From the NCBI RefSeq assembly GCF_019084075.1, contig NZ_JAHREN010000001.1, positions 3,817,501-3,881,500 on the forward strand: 64,000 nt of DNA. The letters run 5' to 3'. Source of the stretch: Siccirubricoccus sp. G192 (GTDB taxonomy: Bacteria > Pseudomonadota > Alphaproteobacteria > Acetobacterales > Acetobacteraceae). Positions 17,410 through 25,930 of this stretch are shown here, piece by piece. Under the pieces are notes generated by a model that searched no databases, was not told where the DNA came from, and saw nothing but the letters and a program-made list of their open reading frames with translations. Every line of letters begins with the position of its first letter. The stretch's first letter is position 1. The translations under genes were made by a program, and so were the position numbers.

Positions 17410-17985
17410 TCAACCTCGGCCCATGGCGTGGAACTCGCGGTTGGGACGCAGGTCGGTCGCATTCGCCAGGCGGTTCGACATCGAGAAGAAAGCGGTGATG
17501 GCGGCGATGTCCCAGATTTCCTCCTCCTCGAAGCCGGCCTCGCGCAGCGCCTGGCGATCCGGCTCGCCCACCAGATGCGCTGCCTCTGACACCTTCATGG
17601 CGAAGCCGAGCATCGCCTTCTGCCTGGGGGTGATGTCGGCCTTGCGCCAATTCGCCGCAACCTGTTCCGAAATGGCCGGCTCCTTGGCCCGGATGCGCAG
17701 GATGGCGCCATGCGCCACTACGCAGTACTGGCACTGATTGGCGCTGCTGATCGCCACCACGATCATCTCCCGCTCCGCCGCGGTAAGCCCCTCGCGCTTG
17801 TCCATCAGGGCGTCGTGATAGGCCAGAAAGGCGCGGAATTCCTCCGGCCGGCGGGCCAGCAGCAGGAAGACATTGGGGATGAAGCCGGCCTTCTCCTGCA
17901 CCGCCAGCATGCGGGCGCGGATATCCTCGGGCACCTCCTCCAACGTCGGGATGGGGAAGCTGCTGATCTTGGGGGCGGCCGGCAT
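17410..17985 (-). CDS. Peroxidase-related CMD-family protein
   Basis: 191 residues of the carboxymuconolactone decarboxylase/AhpD fold, matching the peroxidase-related subgroup. PNVFLLLARRPEEFRAF is followed by the redox motif CQYCVVAH near residue 83 and by DRQALREAGFEEEEIWDIAAITAFF. The CxxC plus His pattern is that of alkylhydroperoxidase-type activity. The start at 17,985 is preferred because GGAGAGG precedes it by nine bases; a longer form from 18,003 would swallow that site. It is transcribed in the same direction as the MoxR/VWA pair. Physiological partner unknown. Confidence 0.85.
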   Translation of the reverse strand: MPAAPKISSFPIPTLEEVPEDIRARMLAVQEKAGFIPNVFLLLARRPEEFRAFLAYHDALMDKREGLTAAEREMIVVAISSANQCQYCVVAHGAILRIRAKEPAISEQVAANWRKADITPRQKAMLGFAMKVSEAAHLVGEPDRQALREAGFEEEEIWDIAAITAFFSMSNRLANATDLRPNREFHAMGRG

Positions 17986-18066
17986 GGGTCTGTTCCTCTC
18001 CATTGAGCCCGAAGCCGGACGGATACATGCTGCATCCCGGGGATGGAAGCCGCGAGGCGGAACAAC

Positions 18067-18372
18067 ATGACAGAATGCGTCAGGACCACCCGCCGCGCTG
18101 CACTCAGCCTGCTGGCCGGCGCAGCGTTGCCGCAACCCCTGCGCGCCGATCCCAATTGACCGGCCCGGCCGGCGCGGCTGATCGTGCCCTACCCGCCCGG
18201 CGGCGGCGCCGACATGGTTGCGCGGCTGCTGGTGTCCGCCATCCAGGAACTGCCGGGGGCACCGCAGATCGTCATCGACAACCGGCCCGGCGCGGGCGGC
18301 AATATCGGCACCGAGCAGATGGCGAAATCGCCGGCCGATGGCTACACGCTCGGCGTCATCACCACTGGGTAA
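18067..18372 (+). pseudogene. Dead Bug-family receptor gene (nonsense codon plus truncation)
   Basis: From ATG 18,067 (GAGG upstream) a signal peptide is encoded (TRRAALSLLAGAALPQPLRA). At 18,157 a TGA replaces the expected Trp of the mature start (DPN-stop-PARPARLIVPYPPGGGAD). The frame stays Bug-like after the stop (VIDNRPGAGGNIGTEQMAKS, YTLGVITTG) and then ends abruptly at an insertion-sequence remnant at about 18,373. About two thirds of the receptor is missing. Two independent lesions argue for true decay here rather than sequencing error. Confidence 0.85.
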
Positions 18373-19025
18373 CCGGGGCAAATCACTGGGCATGGTGGTT
18401 GCGCTAGGGGCGGCGGCGTGATTCACGCTGAGCATGTCACCGCCGGATGCCGCGTCGCTGGAGACCCTCTCGCTCGCTGAACTGCGGGACCTCATCGGTG
18501 GGCTGGCGTCGGAGGTCGCACGGTTGAAGGTCGCCAGTGAGGCGCAGCAAGCGACGATGACGAGCCTGAAGGCTGAGAACCAAGCCTTGCGGGGCGAGGT
18601 AGCTCGGCTTACGGGGCTTCCGCCGCGGCCACCGTCGCGGCCTTCCGGGATGGAGCAGGCAACCGACGGCGGCGGGACTGGCCCAAGCGGCATCCATGCG
18701 CTCTGCTGGATCCATGCCGAGCGGTTGGTGCACAAGCTGGTGCCCACCACCGACGAGCAACGCCGCGCCATCGAACTCACCCGAACCCTGATCTGGTGGC
18801 TCTACACCGACCTGAAGGCCTGGCAGCACGAGCCCTGCCCCAGCCAGGCGGCGGCGCTGCGGGCGCGGTTTGACCGGATCTTCACCCGCCGCACCGGCCT
18901 GATCAGCCCGGGAATCCGCCCCGATTACGGCGGACGCCTTCCAGGCGATCTGCGATGCCTGGGCAATGAAGCCCACCATCTTCGGGATCAACCCACACCA
19001 TCTCATCCCAGGACCAAACACCTAG
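18373..19025 (+). mobile_element. Internally deleted IS66-like transposase remnant
   Basis: An open frame from 18,434 encodes an N-terminal coiled region (LSLAELRDLIGGLASEVARL...LKAENQALRGEVARL) and then LPPRPPSRPSGMEQAT, typical of large IS66-like transposases. It jumps directly to a C-terminal segment (CWIHAERLVHKL, TLIWWLYTDLKAWQ, RARFDRIFTRRTGL), so the catalytic core is deleted. After about 18,910 the frame degenerates; a short open stretch ends in TAG at 19,023. The left edge abuts the truncated Bug gene. No inverted repeats or target duplication could be identified. Family assignment is from protein resemblance only. Confidence 0.6.
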
Positions 19026-20006
19026 TCAGGCTGAATACCGAGCCGGCGGATGAGGTCGCCCCATTTCGCGGTCTCGCTGGCAATCAGGCTCTCCAGCGAA
19101 GCCGCGTCTCCCGTCATCGGCTCCGCACCGATCGCCGCGAAGCGTTCGCGGATCGGGGGGATCCTGCAGCGCCTGCCCTACGATGCCGCCGACGCGCTCC
19201 CGCGCAGCGGTTGGCAGCGACCGTGGCGCCAGCATCACAAACCACGGATCCACGGCGTAGCCGGGCACCCCTGCCTCGGCCACGGTGGGCAGTTCCGGAA
19301 AGGCGGCGATGCGTCGCCCGGTGGTGACCGCCAGCGCCCGCAGCCGGCCCGAAGCAATGTGTGGCGAGGCGGAGGTGACGCTGTCGAACATCGCATCCAG
19401 CCGTCCGGAAACCAGGTCGGCGACCGCCGGGCCCGAGCCGCGATAGGGCACATGGATCATCTCGATCCCTGCCATTGCGCAGAACAGCGCCCCGGCCAGA
19501 TGGATCGAGGTGCCGCTGCCGGCCGAGCCATAGGTCAACTCGCCGGGCTGCTTGCGGGCGGCCTCGACCAGATCGGCCTGGCTGCGCCAGGGTCGGGCCG
19601 CCGGCACTGCCAGCAGGTTCGGCACGATCGCGACCGGCGCCACAGCAGCGAAGTCGGCGATGCTGTCGTAGGGCAGCCGGGGGTAGAGCGCGGGGTTCAC
19701 GGCGTGCGCGATCGACACCATCAACAGCGTGTGGCCGTCCGTGCTCTGGGCGGCGGCGGCACTGCCGATGGTGCCGCCCGCGCCGGTGCGGTTCTCCACC
19801 ACCGCAGGCTGCCCCAAGGCATCCGACAGACGTGGTGCGAGCAGCCGGGTCATGGCGTCGATCGCACCGCCCGGCGGGAAGGGCACAATGATCCGCAACG
19901 GCCGGTCGGGCCAGGAGGCGGACTGGGCCCTGCCCGTCACAGGCGAAATCGCAGCCACCGCCGGCAGTCCTGCGGCGAGGCCGAAGACCAGGAAACGTCG
20001 CTGCAT
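19022..20006 (-). CDS. Bug-family periplasmic solute receptor (C-terminal frameshift)
   Basis: A signal peptide (LVFGLAAGLPAVAAI...GRAQ) is followed by all Bug motifs: WPDRPLRIIVPFPPGGAID, VENRTGAGGTIGS, TYGSAGSGTSIHLAG and LPTVAEAGVPGY. Near residue 282 a run of six G at 19,155-19,160 (plus strand) throws the frame. With five G the protein ends naturally as RERFAAIGAEPMTGD...RRLGIQPD with a TAG at 19,022-19,024, giving about 327 residues; as printed it ends at 19,026 with an unrelated tail. Start: ATG after GGGAGG. It lies 183 bases downstream of the catechol operon in the same orientation, so it may capture an aromatic acid (inference). Confidence 0.85.
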
Positions 20007-20189
20007 GGGTCACCTCCCGAAGGCTGGCGCACCGGCTGGCTGGGGGCGGGACACTGCCTCCCTGGGTGCCTGCGCAGCCGCCCAGCGGGTTGCATAGAGG
20101 CACGGCAGGCCGCCCGATGCCACTGTCAACGCGCATCACCAATGATCCAGATGATGCTGCCTGCCTATGCTCCCGACGGCACCGGGCCC

Positions 20190-20468
20190 CTACGCGACCG
20201 CCGAGGGATGCCGGGCGAGCGGGGTGACGGCGACCTCCATGAAGGGGAAAAGAGGCAGCGAGGAGAGGATGCCGTGGAGCTCGTCGTGATCCGTCACGTC
20301 GAACACCGAGATATTCGAGTACTGCCCGGCGATCCGCCACAGGTGCACCCATTTGCCCTGGCGCTGCAGATCCTGGGCGCGGGCCTTCTCCTCCGCCTTC
20401 AGCCGCTCGAACTCCGCCGGGTCGATGCCGTGCGGCGGCCGCACGTCCATCCTGACATGGTAGAGCAT
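20190..20468 (-). CDS. catC: Muconolactone delta-isomerase
   Basis: A 92-residue protein matching CatC in length and sequence. MLYHVRMDVRPPHGIDPAEFERLKAEE opens with the ferredoxin-like fold, followed by GKWVHLWRIAGQYSNISVFDV and SLPLFPFMEVAVTPLARHPS. It converts muconolactone to 3-oxoadipate enol-lactone in the ortho (beta-ketoadipate) pathway. Start at 20,468 follows AGGAGAG. It is the last gene of catA-catB-catC with a ten-base gap to catB. The later enzymes (enol-lactonase, CoA transferase, thiolase) are not in the window. Confidence 0.92.
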   Translation of the reverse strand: MLYHVRMDVRPPHGIDPAEFERLKAEEKARAQDLQRQGKWVHLWRIAGQYSNISVFDVTDHDELHGILSSLPLFPFMEVAVTPLARHPSAVA

Positions 20469-20478
20469 GGTGTCTCTC

Positions 20479-21636
20479 CTATCGCCGCGCGTAGTGGCGC
20501 AGCTTGTCCTCATCCAGGACGACGCCGATGCCGGGTCCGGTCGGCAGGTGGACATGGAAATCCTCGAAGCGCAGCGGCTCCGCCACGTACTCGCCGGTCA
20601 GGATCTGCGGCCCGAAGTGCTCGCAGCCCCATTCCAGCTCGCGGAAGGTGGCGAAGACCTGCAGGTGCGCCGCAGCCCCCACCGAACTCTCCAGCAGGCA
20701 GCCGCCATAGAGGCCGATGCCGGCCGCCTCCGCCACCGCCGCCACCTTGCGCACCCCGAGCAACCCGGCATGCTTCACCAGCTTGAGCGACACCGCATCG
20801 GCCGCAGCCGCCTGCGCCACCGCCAGCATGTCGTGCGCGTCGAACACGCATTCGTCCGCCAGCAGCGGCGGCGTGCCGGACCGCGCGCGCAGCCGGGCCA
20901 TGGCGCCGATGTTCCAGGCCGGCACGGGCTGCTCCACCAGGCGTATGTCCATCTCCGCGAGCTGGGGCAGGCAGCGCGCCGCCACCGTCTCGTCCCAGGC
21001 CTGGTTGGCGTCCACGATCAGCTCGGCGCGGCCTTCCAGCGCGCGGGCGAGCTGGCGCATCCGGGCCATGTCGGCCTCGGGCGGCTGCGCGCCGATCTTG
21101 ACCTTGAAGGTACGGTGCAGGCGGGCCTCCAGCTTGCGCTCGGCCTCCTCCACCTCCTGCGCCGGGTCGCCGGAGGCCAGCGTCCAGAGCACGGGAAAGC
21201 GGTCCCGCACCGCGCCGCCGAGCAGGGCAGCGGCGGGCAGGTCGAGGGTCTTGCCCACGGCGTCGAACAGCGCTGTCTCGATGGCGGCCTTGGCGGCATT
21301 ATTGCGCTTGGCCGCCTGGTCCAGGCGGATGCCGGCCGCCTCGAAGCGGTCGGCACGCTGGCCCAGGATGGCAGGGGCGAGGTAGGCGTCGATGTTGGCC
21401 TTCATGGCCTCGACGCTTTCCTCACTCCAGCGCGGGCCGCCCAGCGTGGCCGCCTCGCCGATGCCCTCGGCGCCGTTGGCGAGACGAAGCTGCACGATGA
21501 CGTAGCTTTGGGCGGTGACGGAGGTCTGGGACAGCTTGTGCCGGCGCACCGTCGGCACGTCCACGATGGTGCTGCGAACGGAGGCGACGGCGAGGTCGCG
21601 GGTGGGGCTGTTTGCCTCGGGACAGGGGGCTGGCAT
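20479..21636 (-). CDS. catB: Muconate cycloisomerase
   Basis: A 385-residue member of the enolase superfamily. The KxK catalytic motif is in FKVKIG (near residue 180). The metal ligands are in VDANQAWDE, VEQPV and ADECVF, and the second-side lysine is in SLKLVKHAG. It cycloisomerises cis,cis-muconate to muconolactone. The N-terminal half (VDVPTVRRHKLSQTSVTAQSYV) carries the MLE capping domain. Good ribosome site (GGAGG) before ATG 21,636. It lies between catA (65 bases) and catC (10 bases). Confidence 0.93.
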   Translation of the reverse strand: MPAPCPEANSPTRDLAVASVRSTIVDVPTVRRHKLSQTSVTAQSYVIVQLRLANGAEGIGEAATLGGPRWSEESVEAMKANIDAYLAPAILGQRADRFEAAGIRLDQAAKRNNAAKAAIETALFDAVGKTLDLPAAALLGGAVRDRFPVLWTLASGDPAQEVEEAERKLEARLHRTFKVKIGAQPPEADMARMRQLARALEGRAELIVDANQAWDETVAARCLPQLAEMDIRLVEQPVPAWNIGAMARLRARSGTPPLLADECVFDAHDMLAVAQAAAADAVSLKLVKHAGLLGVRKVAAVAEAAGIGLYGGCLLESSVGAAAHLQVFATFRELEWGCEHFGPQILTGEYVAEPLRFEDFHVHLPTGPGIGVVLDEDKLRHYARR

Positions 21637-21701
21637 GGAAGCCTCCGGCTTGGATGTGGCTAGGGTCGCGCCGCCCCGCAGGGCAGCACTGCTTCCCCGG
21701 G

Positions 21702-22631
21702 TTACGCGGCCTTGGCGTGCTCGCGCACGACCACCGCCTCCGGCAGGTTCGCGGCCTCCCGGTTCAGCTCGAAATCGAAGTGGATCGTGGCGAAGGGCTC
21801 TTTTAGGCCGAGGGCCTTGATCTCCGCCGGATCGGTGTGGCGGATCAGCTCCGGGATTAGCCCCTCGCGGGTGGCGAAAGCGAAGTCGTCGTGCAGGTAC
21901 GGGTCGTCCGCGATGTTGATCTGCGTGGTCAGCTTCCGGTAGCCCGGCGCCTCGACGAAGAAGTGGATGTGCGCGGGGCGCTTGCCATGCCGGCCGAGTG
22001 CGTCGAGCAGTTGCTGCGTCGGCCCCTCCGGTGGGCAGCCGTAGCCCGAGGGCATGATGGTACGGAAGCGGTAGCGGCCCTCGGCGTCGGTCTCGATGCG
22101 CCGGCGCAGGTTGTAGGGGCTCTGCGATGGATCGAAGAATGAGTAGCCGCCCTTGGTATTGGCGTGCCAGACGTCCACGATGGCACCGGGGATGGGCTTG
22201 CCCTCCGTGTCCCTGACCTGCCCCTCCATGAACAGCACCTCGCCTTTCTCCGGGTCCTGGTCCAGCCGGGCCTCGCCCTTCGAGAGCGGCGCGTTGGTGA
22301 TGTAGAGCGGCCCCTCGATGGTGCGCGGTGTGCCGCCCTGCAGACCGGCGCGGCGTTCCTTTTCGTCCATCACCATGTCGAGAAAGGCTTCAATGCCCAG
22401 CCCGGCGACGAGCAGCCCGGCCTCATTGGCCTGGCCGAGTCGGGTGATGTAGCTCACCGTCGTCCAGAACTCGGTGGGGGTGATGTCGAACTCCTCGATC
22501 ACGCGGCACATGTCGGTCGCAATGCGATGCACAATGTGCTTCAGGCGCTCGTTCCCGCCTGGCTGATCAAGCCCGGCGGCATGGTTCAGCAACTGCTGCA
22601 CCTCGGGAGTGTTGGTCACGGAATCGGTCAT
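21702..22631 (-). CDS. catA: Catechol 1,2-dioxygenase
   Basis: A 309-residue intradiol dioxygenase. It has the N-terminal dimerisation helix domain (RIATDMCRVIEEFDITPTEF) and a catalytic beta-sandwich. The four iron ligands are visible as Tyr in SPYNLR, Tyr in GRYRFRT, and the two His of RPAHIHFF. It cleaves catechol to cis,cis-muconate. Start ATG 22,631 follows GGAGG by six bases, in preference to the longer form at 22,646. First gene of the operon. No LysR-type catR gene lies divergently as in many bacteria; the 412-base gap upstream must hold the promoter. Confidence 0.94.
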   Translation of the reverse strand: MTDSVTNTPEVQQLLNHAAGLDQPGGNERLKHIVHRIATDMCRVIEEFDITPTEFWTTVSYITRLGQANEAGLLVAGLGIEAFLDMVMDEKERRAGLQGGTPRTIEGPLYITNAPLSKGEARLDQDPEKGEVLFMEGQVRDTEGKPIPGAIVDVWHANTKGGYSFFDPSQSPYNLRRRIETDAEGRYRFRTIMPSGYGCPPEGPTQQLLDALGRHGKRPAHIHFFVEAPGYRKLTTQINIADDPYLHDDFAFATREGLIPELIRHTDPAEIKALGLKEPFATIHFDFELNREAANLPEAVVVREHAKAA

Positions 22632-23043
22632 CGATTTCCTCCACACCAGCTTCGTGCCGGCACTTCACTGGGTTCCTGCTCGATGCGCTCCGGCGTTTGC
22701 ACGACAGGAAGGCCTGGGTGCCCTGCCCCGTCCTCCGACGCCGGCAGGATAGGCCACCGCGACCAACCCTCGGAGGAAATCCGCGGCACCCTAGCGGCAG
22801 CCGCCGGCTGCAGGGAGAACCACTCTACCAACCCAACACCGGCCAGCGGGTAATGAGTCGGTGCAATCCAACCCCGCGATCTGGGTCCGCGCCTGGCTGA
22901 CGTTCCGGCACAATGCCAACGCTGGGCCTTCCCAAGCGGTCGAGCCACGCGCTGCGCCCTGACAATGAACTGCGGCGGCGTTCCGCCTCCAAGGGGCGGG
23001 TCCATTTGGAGCTTGTTCATCGGGACACCTCCAAGACGGACAG
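22632..23043 (-). other. 412-base gap upstream of catA
   Basis: No coding frame here has family resemblance or a convincing ribosome site. It contains the presumed promoter region of catA-catB-catC and the 3' flank of the response-regulator gene. No clear LysR-type T-N11-A box was recognised by eye, and no regulator gene is adjacent. Confidence 0.5.
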
Positions 23044-23433
23044 CTAACGTGATGATGCGATCACTGGGGATACGAGCTCGTGGACGGCTCGGACGAGCGC
23101 GCCTGGCGCAAAGGGCTTCAGCAGGTGTCGTTCGTGAGGTGCCAGAGCGACACAGCGGGCCAGATTCGGCGCGTAGCCGCTCATGACTACGACACCCAGC
23201 GCAGGCCACCGATGGCGCAGCTCGGCCACGAGCGCGAAACCATCCATGCATCCGCGGCCAAGGTTCACATCCGTTACCAGCACTGGCGGAGGTGGCTGAC
23301 CAGGATGTGCCAGCATGGCCTCGAGCGCGGCTTCAGCGCTGGCAGCCCCAGCGACTTGTAGACCGGCAGCTTCAAGGCTTTCGGTGAGGACCTCCCGCAG
23401 GAGCACCTCGTCTTCGACCACAAGCACATCCAT
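23044..23433 (-). CDS. Single-domain response regulator (CheY-like receiver)
   Basis: 129 residues comprising only a receiver domain. The acidic pocket is VVEDE at residues 5-9, the phospho-acceptor Asp lies in VTDVNLGRG near residue 52, the switch Ser in VVMSGYAP near 84, and the conserved Lys in LLKPFAPG. There is no output domain, so it signals by protein contact or phosphotransfer. The start MDVLVVED at 23,433 sets the family-typical N-terminus. No histidine kinase is encoded nearby. An IS3 element lies about 130 bases upstream and may have separated it from its original context. Confidence 0.85.
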   Translation of the reverse strand: MDVLVVEDEVLLREVLTESLEAAGLQVAGAASAEAALEAMLAHPGQPPPPVLVTDVNLGRGCMDGFALVAELRHRWPALGVVVMSGYAPNLARCVALAPHERHLLKPFAPGALVRAVHELVSPVIASSR

Positions 23434-23523
23434 GCGCAGCCCTTTGTTCTGCGCAGCGCGCCCCCGCTCCCGGCTGCTGTTCGCTATCCCGAGATGACGA
23501 AGCGATGACATCGAGGAGAGTTC

Positions 23524-23547
23524 GTTGAGTAGGTGGATTCACTCAAC
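23524..23547. repeat. Dyad GTTGAGT-N10-ACTCAAC
   Basis: A perfect 7-bp inverted repeat with a 10-base spacer lies about 90 bases upstream of the response-regulator start and 20 bases before the IS3 left end. It could be an operator for the regulator gene or a chance palindrome. Confidence 0.4.
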
Positions 23548-23627
23548 TGAAAACCGCCGCTTACTCTGCGGTGGTCCCCATTCTCCGGACAGTTTGACGG
23601 CCTGGGTAAACTCGGTCCTGGTTGTCG

Positions 23628-24482
23628 TCAGGCCGCCCATCTTTCCATCTCACCCATCCCATACGCCTCGTCGGGGGTCTGCCCCGCCAGGGTGCTGTGT
23701 CGGCGTCCGGCGTTGTAGTAGCCGATCCGCTTCGCCAGTCCGGCCCGCCGCTCCGAGCCGGTCTTGAAGGCATGCAGGTAGACGCACTCGTACTTCAGGC
23801 TACGCCACAGCCGTTCGATGAACACGTTGTCCATCCAGCGGCCGCAGCCGTCCATCGAGACGCGCACCCCAGCCTGCTGCAGCAGGCCGGTGAAGCGCGG
23901 CGAGGTGAACTGGCTGCCCTGGTCGGTATTGAAGATCTCCGGCCGCCCGAACCGCGCCAGCGCCTCTTCCAGGGCTTCGAGGCAGAACTCCACATCCAGG
24001 GTGTTCGACACCCGCCAAGACAGCACCTTCCGCGTCACCCAGTCCATCACCGCGACCAGGGAGAGGAAGCCGCGCCGCATCGGCAGATAGGTGATGTCGG
24101 CGCACCAGACGTGGTTCGGGCGGCCGGTCACCAGCTCCCGCAGCAGGTAGGGAAACACCTGGTGGTCGGGCTGCGGCGTGCTCGTCCGCGGCCGCTGGTA
24201 GATCGGCGCCAGGCCCATCTTCGCCATCAGCCGCCGGATGCGCTTGCGGCCGACCCCATAACCTTCCCGGCACAGATGCCGCGCCATCTGCCGCGAGCCA
24301 TACCAGGGCGTCTCCAGGAACTGCGCGTCGATCAGCCGCATCAGCTCGAGGTTCAGCGCCGTCTCGCCCGCGGGCCGATGGTGGAGCCCCGACCGGCTGA
24401 TCGAGACCAACTCGCACTGCCGCACCACCGACAGCCGCGGGTGCTCCGGCTCGATCATCTGGCGGCGCTGATCGAGGCTCAT
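23628..24482 (-). CDS. IS3-family transposase OrfB
   Basis: 284 residues with an HTH_21-type N-terminal segment (WYGSRQMARHLCREGYGVGRKRIRRLM) and an rve integrase core. The DDE residues are in CADITYL, NTDQGSQF and VFIERLWRSLKYE, with the C-terminal YNAGRRHSTLAGQTPDEAY. The ATG at 24,482 overlaps the orfA stop (ATGA). The frame is also open upstream past a run of six A at 24,501-24,506 (T6G on the coding strand), which is the expected -1 slippery site for an OrfAB fusion. Confidence 0.92.
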   Translation of the reverse strand: MSLDQRRQMIEPEHPRLSVVRQCELVSISRSGLHHRPAGETALNLELMRLIDAQFLETPWYGSRQMARHLCREGYGVGRKRIRRLMAKMGLAPIYQRPRTSTPQPDHQVFPYLLRELVTGRPNHVWCADITYLPMRRGFLSLVAVMDWVTRKVLSWRVSNTLDVEFCLEALEEALARFGRPEIFNTDQGSQFTSPRFTGLLQQAGVRVSMDGCGRWMDNVFIERLWRSLKYECVYLHAFKTGSERRAGLAKRIGYYNAGRRHSTLAGQTPDEAYGMGEMERWAA

Positions 24483-24769
24483 CGACCGGACATTTTCGCC
24501 AAAAAATCCCGTTCCACCACCAGCTGCCCGATCTTGGCGTGCAGCTTCTCGACATCCGCCTCGGCCGCTTTCGCGCTCTCCTGCGCCGCTGCCTTGCCGG
24601 AGAACACCGCCGTCAGCCCCTCCATGGCCTGCCGCTTCCACTCACCGACCATCGTCTGGTGAATGCCGTGCTTGGCAGCCAGCTGCGCCGTCGTCAGCTC
24701 ACCCCGCAGCGCATCCAACGCCACCTTCACTTTGAACTCCGCCGTGTATCGCTTCCGCTTGCCCGTCAT
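24479..24769 (-). CDS. IS3-family transposase OrfA
   Basis: A 96-residue helix-turn-helix protein, RYTAEFKVKVALDALRGELT followed by QLAAKHGIHQTMVGEWKRQA, with a leucine-zipper-like C-terminal helix (AAEADVEKLHAKIGQLVVERDFLAK). It binds the inverted repeats. The T6G run near its 3' end permits -1 frameshifting into OrfB. Confidence 0.92.
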   Translation of the reverse strand: MTGKRKRYTAEFKVKVALDALRGELTTAQLAAKHGIHQTMVGEWKRQAMEGLTAVFSGKAAAQESAKAAEADVEKLHAKIGQLVVERDFLAKMSGR

Positions 24770-24916
24770 CCGGGTCCGTTCTTGTCGCAGGCAGACCAAG
24801 CTCAACCGCCTGTCCAAAATCCGGGGGACACCTCAGGCGAGGAATCCGTCACCCGGCACTCCGCGAAGGCATCGCCCACACGCCCTGCCACGCTGCATGA
24901 ATGGCCAAACTTGAGC

Positions 24917-25930
24917 TCAGAAGCTGATGCCGATGCCGAAGGAGGCGCCGGTCACGCCGCGGTCGCCGACCATATAGCGGCCGATCAGGCGCACCCGCGA
25001 CAGATTGATGCCGGCCGCTCCGACCTCGTGGCGGCCCACGTCGAACTCGATCCCGCCGCCCATCTTCAGTGCCCAGGCGAAGCCGAGCGCCTCGCGCTGG
25101 TCGCCCAGGTAGCTCGTCGCCGACCCGTCCAGCACCCAACGGATCGGGCGGCCAAAGGCCTCCCGCCCGGTCGGCCAGCGGTACCGTGCCCACAGTCCCA
25201 GGGTCCGCGCCGTCGCGCCACCGCGCACGGCCTGGAGGGTATCGCCGAAGGTCTCCAGTCGAATCTGCGTGTACCGAAGTTCGACGTCGATGTCCCGCGC
25301 TGGGCGGTGGTCGTAATAGGCGAGCATCAGCGAGCCACCATAGCCTGCGACGTTGGCGTGCAAGTCTGTCAGCGTCGAAAGCTCGACGTCGGTGCGGTGT
25401 TTGACGAACGCCCCGAACAGCGCTGAGTCACCGGCCGCGTAGCCGGCCGCGCCGTTCAGGATCGGCCGCAGGACTAAGTAGTCCGTCAGGCGGATGTCCC
25501 AGCCGATGCCGATGGTCGCAGCGACGTTGTTCCACCGCAGCGGCAGTTGACGCGCGCCGGAGCCGGTGAGGAGCGTGCGCGGGTCGTAGCGGGCATAGCC
25601 GAGGTAGCTCTCGAGGAAGAGGGGGAAGGACTCGCTCAGGGTGAAGCCGAAGCCGAACTGGCCGAGGGTGAGCGTCGGGGCGGCCTCGCCGTGGCCTGGG
25701 CTGGTTGAGCCGCGGTTCACAGTGATCGCATTGGCGGACCCGTCTGGGGTCATGTTGTAGCCCATGAGGCCAAGCAGGGCGCCCCGCCGCGGTTGCAGGT
25801 CGGCGGCCGCCTGAAGGCGGACCGCGGCCTCGCCCGGGGCTGCCTGCCCCGCCGCGGGCTCGCTCCGGCCGACGCAGGCCAGCACCACGGCCAGCCACAG
25901 AGCGACCAGCCGGCGGTGGGGCGGCCGCAT
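24917..25930 (-). CDS. Outer-membrane beta-barrel protein of unknown function
   Basis: 337 residues with an N-terminal signal (ALWLAVVLACVGRSEPAAGQA). The sequence is rich in alternating hydrophobic strands and aromatic girdle residues (FGFGFTLSESFPLFLESYLGY, VLRPILNGAAGY, GLWARYRWPTG), and the terminal residue is Phe (GASFGIGISF), the BamA recognition pattern. No specific family is recognised. Its ATG overlaps the stop of the upstream lipoprotein gene (TAATG), so the two are translationally coupled and likely work together in the envelope. Confidence 0.7.
   Translation of the reverse strand: MRPPHRRLVALWLAVVLACVGRSEPAAGQAAPGEAAVRLQAAADLQPRRGALLGLMGYNMTPDGSANAITVNRGSTSPGHGEAAPTLTLGQFGFGFTLSESFPLFLESYLGYARYDPRTLLTGSGARQLPLRWNNVAATIGIGWDIRLTDYLVLRPILNGAAGYAAGDSALFGAFVKHRTDVELSTLTDLHANVAGYGGSLMLAYYDHRPARDIDVELRYTQIRLETFGDTLQAVRGGATARTLGLWARYRWPTGREAFGRPIRWVLDGSATSYLGDQREALGFAWALKMGGGIEFDVGRHEVGAAGINLSRVRLIGRYMVGDRGVTGASFGIGISF

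Larger units (their letters stand above)
23567..24835 (-). mobile_element. IS3-family insertion sequence
   Basis: About 1.27 kb carrying overlapping orfA and orfB. The imperfect terminal inverted repeats begin TGCGGTGGTCCCC on the left and, read inward from the right, TGAGGTGTCCCCC; both end CCGGACAG or TTGGACAG after about 25 bases. The TG...CA termini are usual for the family. No matching target duplication is visible (left flank ACTC, right flank GGCG), so one end may have been rearranged or the boundaries may be off by a few bases. Confidence 0.85.

Noticed and set aside
22628..23251. Minus-strand frame upstream of catA
   Set aside because: No family resemblance; it overlaps the response regulator out of frame and shows no plausible start.
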